64,000 nucleotides of DNA from assembly GCA_035477115.1 (NCBI GenBank), contig DATIKW010000029.1, forward strand, positions 62,001-126,000. Direction: 5' to 3'. Below are positions 16,107-24,386 of this stretch, piece after piece. The DNA is from UBA995 sp035477115. Its GTDB lineage: Bacteria; Bacillota; Sulfobacillia; UBA995. Below the pieces are notes generated by a model. It was not told where the DNA came from. It ran no database searches and saw only the letters and a program-made list of their open reading frames with translations. How positions within the stretch are numbered: position 1 is the stretch's first letter; each line of letters starts with the position of its first letter. A program made the translations under genes and the position numbers.

Positions 16107-17560
16107 GCCTCCCGTTCGATGCCGGCGATCACCTTGGCCAACCGCTTCTTGGCCGCGATATCCGACTGCCGGTCGATCATGATCCGTTGCGCTTGCGGCG
16201 AACCCGCGCCGTGCAAGGACTCGGTGCGGTAGCCGACCGCGGCCGTCCCCAGGGTCAGATTCTCGATGAGGCGGAGCATCCGCATGCGATGCTCGGTCGG
16301 CACTCCCTTGACTCCACACAGGTACTTGTCGATCAAGCGGCCGATCTCCGGGTTCCGGAGATCCCCCTCCGAGGGCATGGTGACCATCAGGCCTCCCGCG
16401 ATGTCCTCGGCCAACCTGGCGATCTCGTAAGGGAACCGGGTCACGTTCTGCTTGCACACGTTCGCTAGCAGCAAGTCGACCAAATAGGTGCCCGACGCCG
16501 TCGCCTTCCCTTCGCACGAGCAAGCGATGCCGCAGGCATACAGGGTTTCGTTGAGGTGCACCATCTCGATGAGCTTCTCCCGGATGTGGGACGCCCGAGC
16601 GCAGCCGTTGTAGTCGGCCATGGTGGCCGCAGCGCCGATGAGCACGTCGCCGACCCCGGCCTTGCACCCGCCGTAGCTCTGTCGATGGTAGCCCGCGAAC
16701 CTCTCGACCAGGGTGCCCGAAAACCGGTACTCGCCGCACATGAACACCCTGTCCCAGGGGACGAACACGTCCTCGAACACGACAAGTGCCTCGTGCCCGC
16801 CGTACCTCGCGTTGCCGACGTCGATTTCTCCGCCCTCAAGTTTGCGGGTATCGCAGGACTGGCGGCCGTAGATGTATAGCATCCCCTCAGTGTCGGTGGG
16901 TACGGCGAAACAGACCGCGTAGTCCCTGTCCTCCTCGTCCATGGTGACGGTGGGCATCACCAGCACTTCGTGGGAACTCAGGATCCCGGTCTGATGGGCT
17001 TTGGCCCCCCTCACCACGATGCCGCCGGCGGACTTCTCGACTATGTGCAGGTACAGGTCGGGATCGGGGAGCGCGGACGGCCGGAGGGACCGGTCGCCCT
17101 TGGGGTCGGTCATGGCGCCGGCGACCACCAAATCGTCGTCCTGCACGTAGGCGAGGTAGTCCCTGAATCTGCTGTTATAGCCCGTGCCCAGGGCCTGGTC
17201 CATCTCGAAGGTGACGGTATCGACCGCGTTGAGCGCGTCCATGCCCACGCACCGCTGAAAGCAGGACGCGGTCCTCTGCCCCAGGACCCTCAGCAGCTTG
17301 ACCTTGTTGATCAGGTCGGTCGTGCTCTGGTGCAGATGGCAGAAGCGGTTTACCAGATTCCCGGTGAGGTTGGACCTGGCAGTGAAAAGGGCTTGGAACT
17401 GCGGGTCATGCGCGAGCGCATAGGTTTCAGCAACGGCGTTCAGCGATGGCCTCACCATGGGGTGGTCGATCACATCTTCGATCTTGTGCCCGAGGATGTA
17501 GATGTCTCGCTTGAGTCCTCTCAGGCTGTCGAGATACCGGGTGGCGCTCACGAGTGACAT
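16103..17560 (-). CDS. abfD: 4-hydroxybutyryl-CoA dehydratase / vinylacetyl-CoA isomerase family enzyme
   Basis: 485 residues from the ATG at 17560 (GGGAGGATGC upstream); the open frame continues further but without conservation. The family includes FAD monooxygenases (HpaB) and the [4Fe-4S]/FAD radical dehydratase AbfD. Here C100-x3-C104 (SCFQRC) and H292...C299 (YHRQSYGGCK) match the four cluster ligands of the Clostridium dehydratase. The motif also keeps Tyr 296 and Lys 300. This favours dehydration of 4-hydroxybutyryl-CoA to crotonyl-CoA over hydroxylation. No CoA-transferase or 4-hydroxybutyrate dehydrogenase gene is nearby, so the substrate supply is unknown. It is convergent with the permease gene and divergent from alaS. 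Confidence 0.88.
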   Translation of the reverse strand: MSLVSATRYLDSLRGLKRDIYILGHKIEDVIDHPMVRPSLNAVAETYALAHDPQFQALFTARSNLTGNLVNRFCHLHQSTTDLINKVKLLRVLGQRTASCFQRCVGMDALNAVDTVTFEMDQALGTGYNSRFRDYLAYVQDDDLVVAGAMTDPKGDRSLRPSALPDPDLYLHIVEKSAGGIVVRGAKAHQTGILSSHEVLVMPTVTMDEEDRDYAVCFAVPTDTEGMLYIYGRQSCDTRKLEGGEIDVGNARYGGHEALVVFEDVFVPWDRVFMCGEYRFSGTLVERFAGYHRQSYGGCKAGVGDVLIGAAATMADYNGCARASHIREKLIEMVHLNETLYACGIACSCEGKATASGTYLVDLLLANVCKQNVTRFPYEIARLAEDIAGGLMVTMPSEGDLRNPEIGRLIDKYLCGVKGVPTEHRMRMLRLIENLTLGTAAVGYRTESLHGAGSPQAQRIMIDRQSDIAAKKRLAKVIAGIEREA

Positions 17561-17620
17561 GGTTGCATCCTCCCGTTGCTGGAAAGACGGAGTAACGGTC
17601 GCGACCACGGGCGGGGCCGT

Positions 17621-17649
17621 GTACGGGCGGCTTATGAACCCGCCCGTAC
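17621..17649. repeat. Dispersed 29-bp palindromic repeat, copy B (variant)
   Basis: Arms GTACGGGCGG and CCGCCCGTAC form a perfect 10-bp stem with a 9-base loop. Overall length is the same 29 bp as copies A and D, and both arms carry compensatory changes. It lies in the divergent gap between the dehydratase gene and alaS, upstream of both. Confidence 0.65.
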
Positions 17650-17727
17650 GTCCGAATGGGATCACGTATACGCGCCGTGGCGGGCCGGTTCCTGCTGTTC
17701 GCGGACCCGGTCTGATTATTCACGCCG

Positions 17728-17756
17728 TTGACCGCCTCCGCGGTCCGGAGTATAAT
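17728..17756 (+). promoter_or_regulatory. Strong sigma-A promoter for alaS
   Basis: TTGACC at 17728-17733 and a consensus TATAAT at 17751-17756 are spaced by exactly 17 bases, with a start near 17762. This is the closest match to consensus in the window. Confidence 0.8.
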
Positions 17757-17759
17757 CCA

Positions 17760-17812
17760 GGCGAGATAGCCTCTCGCCACGCGGCCGACCCTGGTGCCGC
17801 GGCGGGTTTTTT
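17760..17812 (+). terminator. Leader terminator/antiterminator hairpins before alaS
   Basis: Immediately after the promoter, GGCGAGA (17760-17766) pairs with TCTCGCC (17772-17778) around a 5-base loop. A second stem pairs CGCC and GCGGC (from 17775) with GCCGC and GGCG (17796-17804) and is followed by six Ts (17807-17812). That makes an intrinsic terminator 20 bases before the alaS start. The two stems share CGCC (17775-17778) and cannot form together, which suggests attenuation. CCTGGTGCCGCGG loosely resembles a T-box core, but the leader is too short for a full T-box. Confidence 0.55.
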
Positions 17813-17832
17813 GCTTGCCGGAGGTGGGCGGG

Positions 17833-20505
17833 TTGGTGACGGGCAACCAGATTCGCGAGCGCTTCATCGAGTACTTCGAAGCCAACGGCCATAGCCGTGT
17901 GGCTAGTTCGTCGCTGGTGCCCGCGGGCGACCCCACCCTCTTGTTCACCAACGCCGGCATGGTGCAGTTCAAGGACGTGTTCCTCGGGCGGGAAGCGCGA
18001 CCTTACCGGCGGGCGGTAACCGCTCAGAAGTGCGTTCGAGCCGGGGGCAAGCACAACGACCTCGACCAGGTAGGTCGCACCGCCCGTCACCACACGTTCT
18101 TCGAGATGCTGGGGAATTTCTCGTTCGGCGACTACTTCAAGGAAGACGCCATTGCCTATGCGTGGGAGTTCGTCACCCGCCAGCTCGGACTCGATGCCCG
18201 TCGAATATGGCCCACGGTATTCCGGGAGGACGACGAAGCGTTCGATCTCTGGCGGAGGATAGCCGGCGTCCCCGCTGAACGGATCGTTCGGCTCGGAGAG
18301 AAGGACAACTTCTGGGCAATGGGGGAGACGGGGCCCTGCGGCCCGTGTTCGGAACTGGTCTTCGATCGCGGTCGGGAGACGGGATGCGGCCGGCCTGACT
18401 GCGGCGTGGGTGCCTGTGACTGCGATCGATGGCTGGAAATATGGAACCTGGTCTTCATGCAGTTCGAGCGGGATGCGGGCGGCCGGATGACCCGCTTGCC
18501 CCGGCCCAGCGTCGATACGGGGATGGGGCTGGAACGGGTTGCGTCAGTGCTTCAGGGCGTGCCGTCCAATTACCAGACCGACCTGTTCTCGCCGATCATC
18601 GACCGCTTGGCCGCTCAAGCGGGACGCCCCTACGATTCGGGGCCGGGTGGGTTCGCCTTTCGAGTCATAGCCGACCATGTCCGTGCCTGCACCTTCCTGA
18701 TTGGCGATGGCGTCATCCCCGGCAACGAGGGGCGCGGTTACGTGCTCCGGCGGATCCTGCGTCGGGCCTCGCGGTTTGCCCGAGTGATGGGCGCGAAAGG
18801 ACCGTCACTGCACGTGTTGGTGCCGGTGGTCGTCGAGACCATGGGGCGCGCCTATCCTGAGTTGTTGGAACGGGAAGAGTTCATCCGCTGCGCGATCGAG
18901 CAGGAAGAGGATCGCTTTCATGGGACGCTGGCCCAGGGACTCCGGCGGGCAGAGGAACTGGTGAAGGCGGCCGCCAGAGGGGGACGGGGCGAACTGGCCG
19001 GGGAGGATGCCTTCATCCTCCACGACACCTTCGGGTTTCCCCTCGATCTGACCCGGGACATAGCCGAGGAGCAGGGCATGACCGTGGACGAGACGGGGTT
19101 CGAGGCGGCCATGGCCCGCCAGCGCGATCGCGCCCGGGCCGCCCGGGCCGGTGATGATGAAGAGACGGCGGCGAGGCTGAGAGCCGTATTGTCCGACACC
19201 CCGGCTACCGAGTTCGTCGGGTACGCGACCGGGGAAGATCGAGCTGAGGTGTTGGCGGTCCTGGCGGGGGCGAGGCCGACGGACGAGGCCGGTGCCGGCA
19301 CTCGAGTAGAAGTGGTCCTGGATCGCACTCCCTTCTATGCGGAGGCGGGGGGGCAGGTGGCCGACCGCGGCCATCTCCGGGGGGATGGTCTCGAGGTAGC
19401 CATCACTACTGTACGCCGCCACGCCGACGGCCGGGTCCTTCACGGTGGGGAGGTGCTGTGCGGCCGTCTTCGCCCCGGGATCGAGGTGCAGGCGGTAATC
19501 GAACCCACATACCGCAAGGACGTGGCCCGTAACCACACCGCGACCCACCTGCTCCATGCGGCGCTCCGCGTCGTACTCGGGGGGCATGTGGCTCAGGCCG
19601 GATCGCTTGTTGCCGCGGACCATCTCCGATTCGACTTCACCCACCTGCAGCCGGTGACGGCGGAGGGACTGGCGAGAATCCAAGCGCTGGTCAACGAATG
19701 GATCTTCGACGATCTCCCGGTCGAGTGGCATCAATCAAGCTATCAGCAGGCCGTGGGGGAAGGAGCCGTTGCCCTCTTCGGGGAAAAGTACGGTGAGACC
19801 GTGCGTGTCGTCAAGGTTGGCGAGGTTGGCTCCGAGTTGTGCGGGGGAACCCACGTGCGGAGGACGGGAGAGGTAGGACTCTTCAAGATTTTGACCGAGA
19901 CGGGCATCGGTTCGGGACTCCGGCGGATCGAGGCCGTGACGGGCACGGCAATTTTGGAGCGCCTCGCCCGGATCGAGACCCGGTTGGCGGATGCGGCGGC
20001 CCGACTGAGCGCGCCTCCGGAGGACCTGCTGGTCCGGCTGGACGACTTGCTGGAGCGCCTGCGGGCGCGGGAGCGGGAGTTGGCGGAGAGCCAAAGACGT
20101 CTGGTCGTCCACGAGGCGGACCGGCTGCTCGAGAGTGCGGTACGGATAGGGGATAGTCGCCTGGTGACGGGTCTAGCCGCGCTCGAGGGGGCGGAGGCCC
20201 TGCGGGCGATCGGGGACGTGCTCAGGGAACGGGTGGGTTCGGGGGTTGCCTTGCTGGCCGCACGGAATGAAGAACGGGTGCAGGTGATGGCGGCGGTCAC
20301 TCCTGACCTCGTAAAGCGGGGCGTGAACGCTTCGCGCCTGGTTGCCTCCCTGGCCGAGGAGATCGGGGGGGGCGGCGGCGGGCGGCCCGACCTTGCCCAG
20401 GCTGGCGGGTCGCGTCCCGACAGGGTTGAACGCGCGCTGGCTATAGGGGCGGCGGAGGCAAGGCGGATGCTAGAGGCTGCCGGGAAATCCCCTGCGTCCA
20501 CGTGA
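17833..20505 (+). CDS. alaS: Alanyl-tRNA synthetase
   Basis: This class II synthetase charges tRNA-Ala and edits mischarged Ser/Gly. About 890 residues, normal. I chose the TTG at 17833 (GGAGGT 7 bases upstream); the adjacent GTG at 17836 is equivalent, and the further upstream ATG lies inside the leader terminator. Catalytic core: GHSRVASSSLVP, RHHTFFEMLGNFSFGDYF and motif 3 VDTGMGLERV. The editing domain has HTATHLLHAALR and CGGTHVRRTGEVG zinc ligands. The C-terminal C-Ala domain follows a coiled coil (about residues 720-770) and ends in the glycine-rich GGGGGGRPDLAQAGG. ireB follows, as in most Firmicutes. Confidence 0.97.
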   Translation: MVTGNQIRERFIEYFEANGHSRVASSSLVPAGDPTLLFTNAGMVQFKDVFLGREARPYRRAVTAQKCVRAGGKHNDLDQVGRTARHHTFFEMLGNFSFGDYFKEDAIAYAWEFVTRQLGLDARRIWPTVFREDDEAFDLWRRIAGVPAERIVRLGEKDNFWAMGETGPCGPCSELVFDRGRETGCGRPDCGVGACDCDRWLEIWNLVFMQFERDAGGRMTRLPRPSVDTGMGLERVASVLQGVPSNYQTDLFSPIIDRLAAQAGRPYDSGPGGFAFRVIADHVRACTFLIGDGVIPGNEGRGYVLRRILRRASRFARVMGAKGPSLHVLVPVVVETMGRAYPELLEREEFIRCAIEQEEDRFHGTLAQGLRRAEELVKAAARGGRGELAGEDAFILHDTFGFPLDLTRDIAEEQGMTVDETGFEAAMARQRDRARAARAGDDEETAARLRAVLSDTPATEFVGYATGEDRAEVLAVLAGARPTDEAGAGTRVEVVLDRTPFYAEAGGQVADRGHLRGDGLEVAITTVRRHADGRVLHGGEVLCGRLRPGIEVQAVIEPTYRKDVARNHTATHLLHAALRVVLGGHVAQAGSLVAADHLRFDFTHLQPVTAEGLARIQALVNEWIFDDLPVEWHQSSYQQAVGEGAVALFGEKYGETVRVVKVGEVGSELCGGTHVRRTGEVGLFKILTETGIGSGLRRIEAVTGTAILERLARIETRLADAAARLSAPPEDLLVRLDDLLERLRARERELAESQRRLVVHEADRLLESAVRIGDSRLVTGLAALEGAEALRAIGDVLRERVGSGVALLAARNEERVQVMAAVTPDLVKRGVNASRLVASLAEEIGGGGGGRPDLAQAGGSRPDRVERALAIGAAEARRMLEAAGKSPAST

Positions 20506-20544
20506 CGCCGGCGGGTTGCCGGGCCGATTCTGGACTCGGGGGCG

Positions 20545-20811
20545 GTGGGCGTGACCGAAAACGAGCAAGACCGGACCATGACGTACCGGATCCGAGCGGA
20601 CGAAGAGGGCCAGGCCCGCGCGATCTTACTTCAGGTATACCGGGCCTTGAAGCAGAAAGGCTACAACCCCATCAATCAGATCGTCGGCTATCTCCTGTCG
20701 GGCGATCCCGCTTACATAACCAGCCACCAGGGCGCCCGGAACTTGGTCAGGAAAGTGGAGCGGGATGACCTCCTCGAGGAACTCGTCCGCAAGTACGTTG
20801 AGGAAGACTAG
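20545..20811 (+). CDS. ireB: IreB family regulatory phosphoprotein (UPF0297)
   Basis: 88 residues, a hallmark Firmicute gene between alaS and ruvX. Conserved stretches are RAILLQVYRALKQKGYNPIN, QIVGYLLSGDPAYITSH and RDDLLEELVRKYV. In Enterococcus IreB is the substrate of the PASTA kinase IreK and modulates cephalosporin resistance. The start is uncertain: GTG 20545, GTG 20551 or ATG 20578 are in frame. The homologous region begins around MTYRIRADEE. Confidence 0.92.
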   Translation: MGVTENEQDRTMTYRIRADEEGQARAILLQVYRALKQKGYNPINQIVGYLLSGDPAYITSHQGARNLVRKVERDDLLEELVRKYVEED

Positions 20812-20853
20812 GAGTGAGCGGCAAGCCACAGCGCCGGAAGGGGAAGCGGTGTC

Positions 20854-21546
20854 ATGATACCATTGCGAGATAGCACGCGTTCCCGTACTTTCCCGGCGGT
20901 CAACGTGGCGATCATCCTGATCAACCTGGCGGTGTGGCTCTACATGCTGACCCTGTCGCCGGGGGAGGCGATGCGGTTCGTATTCCGGTACGGCTTCGTT
21001 CCCGCCAGCCTGGCGGCCGTTGACTGGTCAGCACCCATCACGGCGGCGACCGCTGTCCTCCCACCCTTGACGACAGCCATGTTCGTACATGGCGGCTGGA
21101 TGCATGTGGGGGGCAACATGCTGTACCTCTGGGTGTTCGGAGACAATATCGAGGACCGGCTTGGCCGCGCCCGGTATCTCGCTTTCTACCTCCTGTGCGG
21201 CATGCTCGCCAGCCTGGCGCACACCCTGGCTAATCCCCTGTCCGACCGGCCGGCCATCGGGGCCAGCGGCGCGGTCGCCGGGGTGCTCGGAGCCTACCTG
21301 CTAAGTTTCCCGCGGGCGCGTGTCCTGGCCCTGGTGCCGCTCGGTTTCTTCCTGCACCTGACCCAGATTCCGGCTGGCTTTTTCCTCGGGCTCTGGCTCA
21401 TCCTCCAACTCATCAGCGGCATCGGCGCTCTGGGGGCCTTGGAGCACGTTGGCCAAATGGTGGCGTGGTGGGCTCATATCGGCGGTTTCGCGGCCGGGAT
21501 GGTCCTGGTCGTGTTCTTGAGGGGCGCGTTTCGCCGGCGCTCCTGA
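20854..21546 (+). CDS. Rhomboid family intramembrane serine protease
   Basis: 230 residues with six to seven transmembrane segments. The catalytic dyad is S138 (GASGAVAG) and H208 (WWAHIGGFAAG). The oxyanion-side motif HGGWMHVGGNMLYLWVFGDN precedes it and the N-terminal start RDSTRSRTFPAVN is cytoplasmic. It cleaves membrane protein substrates within the bilayer; the substrate is unknown. It lies between ireB and the aldo/keto reductase, an insertion into the usual ireB-ruvX order. Confidence 0.92.
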   Translation: MIPLRDSTRSRTFPAVNVAIILINLAVWLYMLTLSPGEAMRFVFRYGFVPASLAAVDWSAPITAATAVLPPLTTAMFVHGGWMHVGGNMLYLWVFGDNIEDRLGRARYLAFYLLCGMLASLAHTLANPLSDRPAIGASGAVAGVLGAYLLSFPRARVLALVPLGFFLHLTQIPAGFFLGLWLILQLISGIGALGALEHVGQMVAWWAHIGGFAAGMVLVVFLRGAFRRRS

Positions 21547-21554
21547 ACTGAGCC

Positions 21555-22502
21555 ATGGAATGCCGCTTGCTGGGGAATACAGGCATCCGCGTCTCCCGGT
21601 TGTGTTTCGGCACGCTGGCCATCGGCCCGCTCCAGGGCCGGTTGTCGCTGGCGGAAGGGGAGGCGTTGCTGGAGGCGGCGTTCGTCCGGGGTATCAACTT
21701 CTACGACAGCGCCGAGACTTACGGTACCTACCCCTATCTCGGCCGGCTGGCCCGGGCGGTTCAAGGCCCCCTGGTACTGGCGGCCAAGAGCTATGCCTAC
21801 AGCCGAGACGACATGCGCCGCAGCCTTGAGCAGGCGCTCGATGAACTCGGAGTCGACCGGGTGGACTTGTTCCTCCTCCACGAGCAGGAGTCGGCCGCCA
21901 CGCTGGCGGGCCACCGTGATGCCCTGGAGTTGCTTGCCGCCGAGCGAGAGCGGGGGCGCGTGCGGGCAGTCGGCATCTCCTCGCACCATGTGCCGGCGGT
22001 CGAGGCCGCGGTTGACCACCCGCTGGTGGAGGTGATCCATCCGTTGGTCAACCGGGCGGGTCGGGGAATCAGGGATGGAGATCTCGCGGCCATGCTCCGG
22101 GCAATCCGCCGGGCTCATGACCGAGGGAAGGGTGTATATGCCATGAAGGCGCTCGCGGGAGGATTACTGCGGCATGAGTCCGAGGCGGCGCTCGCCTTCG
22201 TACGCGACCTGCCGGGCGTCGACGCAGTGGCGGTCGGGATGAAGGATCGGAGCGAACTCGAGGCCAACTGCGCGGTGATGCAGGGCAATCCCGTTCCGGC
22301 GGAAGTTGCCACCCGCCTGGGCCGGGTAGCTCGGCGCGTCCAAGTGGAAGAGGATTGCGACCGCTGCGGCCGCTGCCAGGCGGCATGTCCGCAGGATGCA
22401 ATGGCCATGACCGAGCACGGTCCGGCGGCCGATCCCGCGCGCTGTATACTCTGCGGCTACTGCGGCGCGGCATGTCCGGGCTTCTGCCTCCGGGTAGTCT
22501 GA
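21555..22502 (+). CDS. Aldo/keto reductase with C-terminal 2x[4Fe-4S] ferredoxin domain
   Basis: 315 residues. Residues 1-260 form the AKR barrel (MECRLLGNTGIRVSRLCFGT, NFYDSAETYGTYPYLGR, AAKSYAYSRDD, DLFLLHEQES). The C-terminus is a two-cluster ferredoxin module: CDRCGRCQAACPQDAM and CILCGYCGAACPGFC. This fused architecture is common in anaerobes and suggests ferredoxin-linked rather than purely NADPH-linked chemistry; the substrate is unknown. The start is the ATG at 21555, 8 bases after the rhomboid stop, and it ends 2 bases before ruvX. It is therefore in the operon. Confidence 0.9.
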   Translation: MECRLLGNTGIRVSRLCFGTLAIGPLQGRLSLAEGEALLEAAFVRGINFYDSAETYGTYPYLGRLARAVQGPLVLAAKSYAYSRDDMRRSLEQALDELGVDRVDLFLLHEQESAATLAGHRDALELLAAERERGRVRAVGISSHHVPAVEAAVDHPLVEVIHPLVNRAGRGIRDGDLAAMLRAIRRAHDRGKGVYAMKALAGGLLRHESEAALAFVRDLPGVDAVAVGMKDRSELEANCAVMQGNPVPAEVATRLGRVARRVQVEEDCDRCGRCQAACPQDAMAMTEHGPAADPARCILCGYCGAACPGFCLRVV

Positions 22503-22504
22503 AG

Positions 22505-23344
22505 ATGGCCGGCCGGGTACTCGCCATCGACCTCGGCGACGTGCATGTCGGGCTGGCGCTCAGCGACGCGACGGGGAAGATCGCCTTGCCCTACGGCGTG
22601 CTGCGGCGGGAGAAGCTATCGCTCGACCTCCAGCGCCTGGCGGACACTGTCCGCAAGGCCGGCGCCGACCGGATCGTGGTGGGGCTGCCCCTCAATCTGG
22701 ATGGCAGCGGCGGACGGCAGGCCCGACGGGCCCTGGACTTCGCCGATCGGCTTCGGGCCGAATGGGGATTGCCCGTAGATACCTGGGATGAGCGACTGAC
22801 CACCCGTGAAGCCGAGCGCCGGCTGATCGAAGGCGATGTCAGCCGCTCTCGCCGGCGCGGGCTGATCGACCAGACGGCGGCGTGCCTGCTACTGCAGGCT
22901 TACCTGGACCACCGGAACCGGGCTGTACCGGCCAAACTTGACTTGCCGACGCGCGGGCGGATAAGATGGGGACACTGCGAGACGATCGGGGTGGGAGCCG
23001 TGCCAGAGGGACCGGAGGAGATGGAAGGGATCATCGTGTTGACCGACGAGGACGGCGAAGAGCACGAATTCGAACTCGTCGATATGCTGGAACTCGAGGG
23101 GAAGCGCTATGCCATCCTCATGCCGGCGGGAGAGGCGGAAGACGTTCTGGATGATGGCGATGATGAGGACGATGATGACGAAGATGAGGATGGTACGGTA
23201 GTCCTGCGGGTGGAGACCGATCCGGACGGCAACGACATCCTGGTCCAGATCGAGGATGACGATGAGTGGGAACGAGTCGTCCAGGCGTGGGAAGAGATCT
23301 TGGATGAAGAAGCGGTCCTCCCCGAGGACGAGGAAGATAACTGA
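22505..23344 (+). CDS. ruvX: RuvX (YqgF) fused to a DUF1292 domain
   Basis: One uninterrupted 279-residue frame. Residues 1-140 are the RuvX/YqgF RNase H-fold nuclease implicated in 16S rRNA end processing: AIDLGDVHVGLALSD, RIVVGLPLNLDGS, DERLTTREAERRL and LIDQTAACLLLQ. After a linker (about 141-170), residues 173-279 form a DUF1292 (YrzB-like) domain: EGIIVLTDEDGEEHEFELVD, KRYAILMPAG and a very acidic run of Asp and Glu. In most Firmicutes these are separate neighbouring genes. Internal starts for a separate DUF1292 product exist at GTG 22999 and ATG 23021 (GGAGG just upstream), so both fused and free forms are possible. Confidence 0.88.
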   Translation: MAGRVLAIDLGDVHVGLALSDATGKIALPYGVLRREKLSLDLQRLADTVRKAGADRIVVGLPLNLDGSGGRQARRALDFADRLRAEWGLPVDTWDERLTTREAERRLIEGDVSRSRRRGLIDQTAACLLLQAYLDHRNRAVPAKLDLPTRGRIRWGHCETIGVGAVPEGPEEMEGIIVLTDEDGEEHEFELVDMLELEGKRYAILMPAGEAEDVLDDGDDEDDDDEDEDGTVVLRVETDPDGNDILVQIEDDDEWERVVQAWEEILDEEAVLPEDEEDN

Positions 23345-24386
23345 GACCCGCTGGACATTGAGGAACGCGTTGCGGAGCAGGCCGTTAAGCGGCCTGCTCC
23401 CGGCGTTGCTGGCCACTGCCTTGCTCGTGGGGCTGGGGGCGGCCATGGTGAGCGGTCCGGTGGCTCCCGGATCGGATGATGTAGCGATGATCACCATCCC
23501 CAACGGCGCATCGTCCAGGCAGATCGCGGATCGGCTGGAGGAGGCCGGCATCATCCGCGATCAGTTGTTCTTCCGGCTCTTCTTGAGGATGTCCGGCGCC
23601 GATGCCCGGGTTCAGGCAGGGGAGTACAGCCTCGGGCCGGGCATGAGCATGACCGAGGTAGTGTCGCGCCTGGTGCGCGGCGAGGTTGCGCTGCACGCCG
23701 TCACCATCCCCGAAGGGCTCACGGCCGCACTCGTCATCCAATTGCTGGCCGATAGCGGGTGGGGCGACCTGGCGACCTTCCAGGGACTACTTGAGGACCT
23801 CGGGCTGCGGCCGGTCTGGCTGCCCGAGGATCCCCGCATCCGCTGGTCGCTGGAGGGGTATCTGTTTCCCGATACCTACTTCTTCCCTAGAGGCATATCC
23901 GAGCGAGCGATCCTGCAAGCCATGCGCCGGCGTTTCGATGATGAAGTCGACCTGCTCTTCAAAGAAAGGGCGGGCGAACTCGGCCTGACCGTCCACCAGG
24001 TGGTCACGCTGGCCTCGATCATCGAGCGGGAAGCGCAGGTAGCGGCGGAGCGGCCCGTCGTGGCCGCAGTGTTCCATAACCGCCTCCGGCGGAGGATGCG
24101 CCTCGAGTCCTGCGCTACCGTCCGGTACGCCCTGGACAAGGAGCCCCAGGAACCCTTGTTCTACCGGGATCTCGACTCCCCTTCCCCCTATAATACCTAC
24201 CGGCAGGACGGCCTCCCTCCCGGACCCATCGCCGCCCCCGGCAGGGCCTCTCTCCAGGCGGCCCTGCATCCGGCCGATGTGAAGTACCTGTTCTTCGTCG
24301 CCCGCGGCGATGGGTCGCACGCCTTCGCCCTCACCCTTGCCGCGCACGAGCGGAATGTCCGGAAGTACGGCGCGGGCTTCCGTTAG
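23304..24386 (+). CDS. mltG: Endolytic murein transglycosylase MltG (YceG-like)
   Basis: MltG is an inner-membrane lytic transglycosylase that cuts nascent peptidoglycan and sets glycan length. The protein has a basic N-terminus, one membrane helix (LLPALLATALLVGLGAAMV), a LysM-like region (ITIPNGASSRQIADRLEEAG) and the YceG domain. Catalytic motif is VTLASIIEREA, followed by AAVFHNRLRRRMRLESCATV and PYNTYRQDGLPPGPIAAPG. I placed the start at ATG 23304 (GGGAAGAG 7 bases upstream), which overlaps the ruvX fusion by 41 bases. A TTG at 23370 with GAGGA upstream would avoid the overlap. It ends 4 bases into the convergent hydrolase gene. Confidence 0.93.
   Translation: MKKRSSPRTRKITETRWTLRNALRSRPLSGLLPALLATALLVGLGAAMVSGPVAPGSDDVAMITIPNGASSRQIADRLEEAGIIRDQLFFRLFLRMSGADARVQAGEYSLGPGMSMTEVVSRLVRGEVALHAVTIPEGLTAALVIQLLADSGWGDLATFQGLLEDLGLRPVWLPEDPRIRWSLEGYLFPDTYFFPRGISERAILQAMRRRFDDEVDLLFKERAGELGLTVHQVVTLASIIEREAQVAAERPVVAAVFHNRLRRRMRLESCATVRYALDKEPQEPLFYRDLDSPSPYNTYRQDGLPPGPIAAPGRASLQAALHPADVKYLFFVARGDGSHAFALTLAAHERNVRKYGAGFR

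Noticed and set aside
16103..17560. Annotation as 4-hydroxyphenylacetate 3-monooxygenase (HpaB)
   Set aside because: The four iron-sulfur ligands of the dehydratase subgroup are present, which monooxygenases lack.
17762..17832. Full T-box riboswitch before alaS
   Set aside because: The leader is only about 70 bases and lacks a stem I and specifier loop; only a loose core-like sequence is present.
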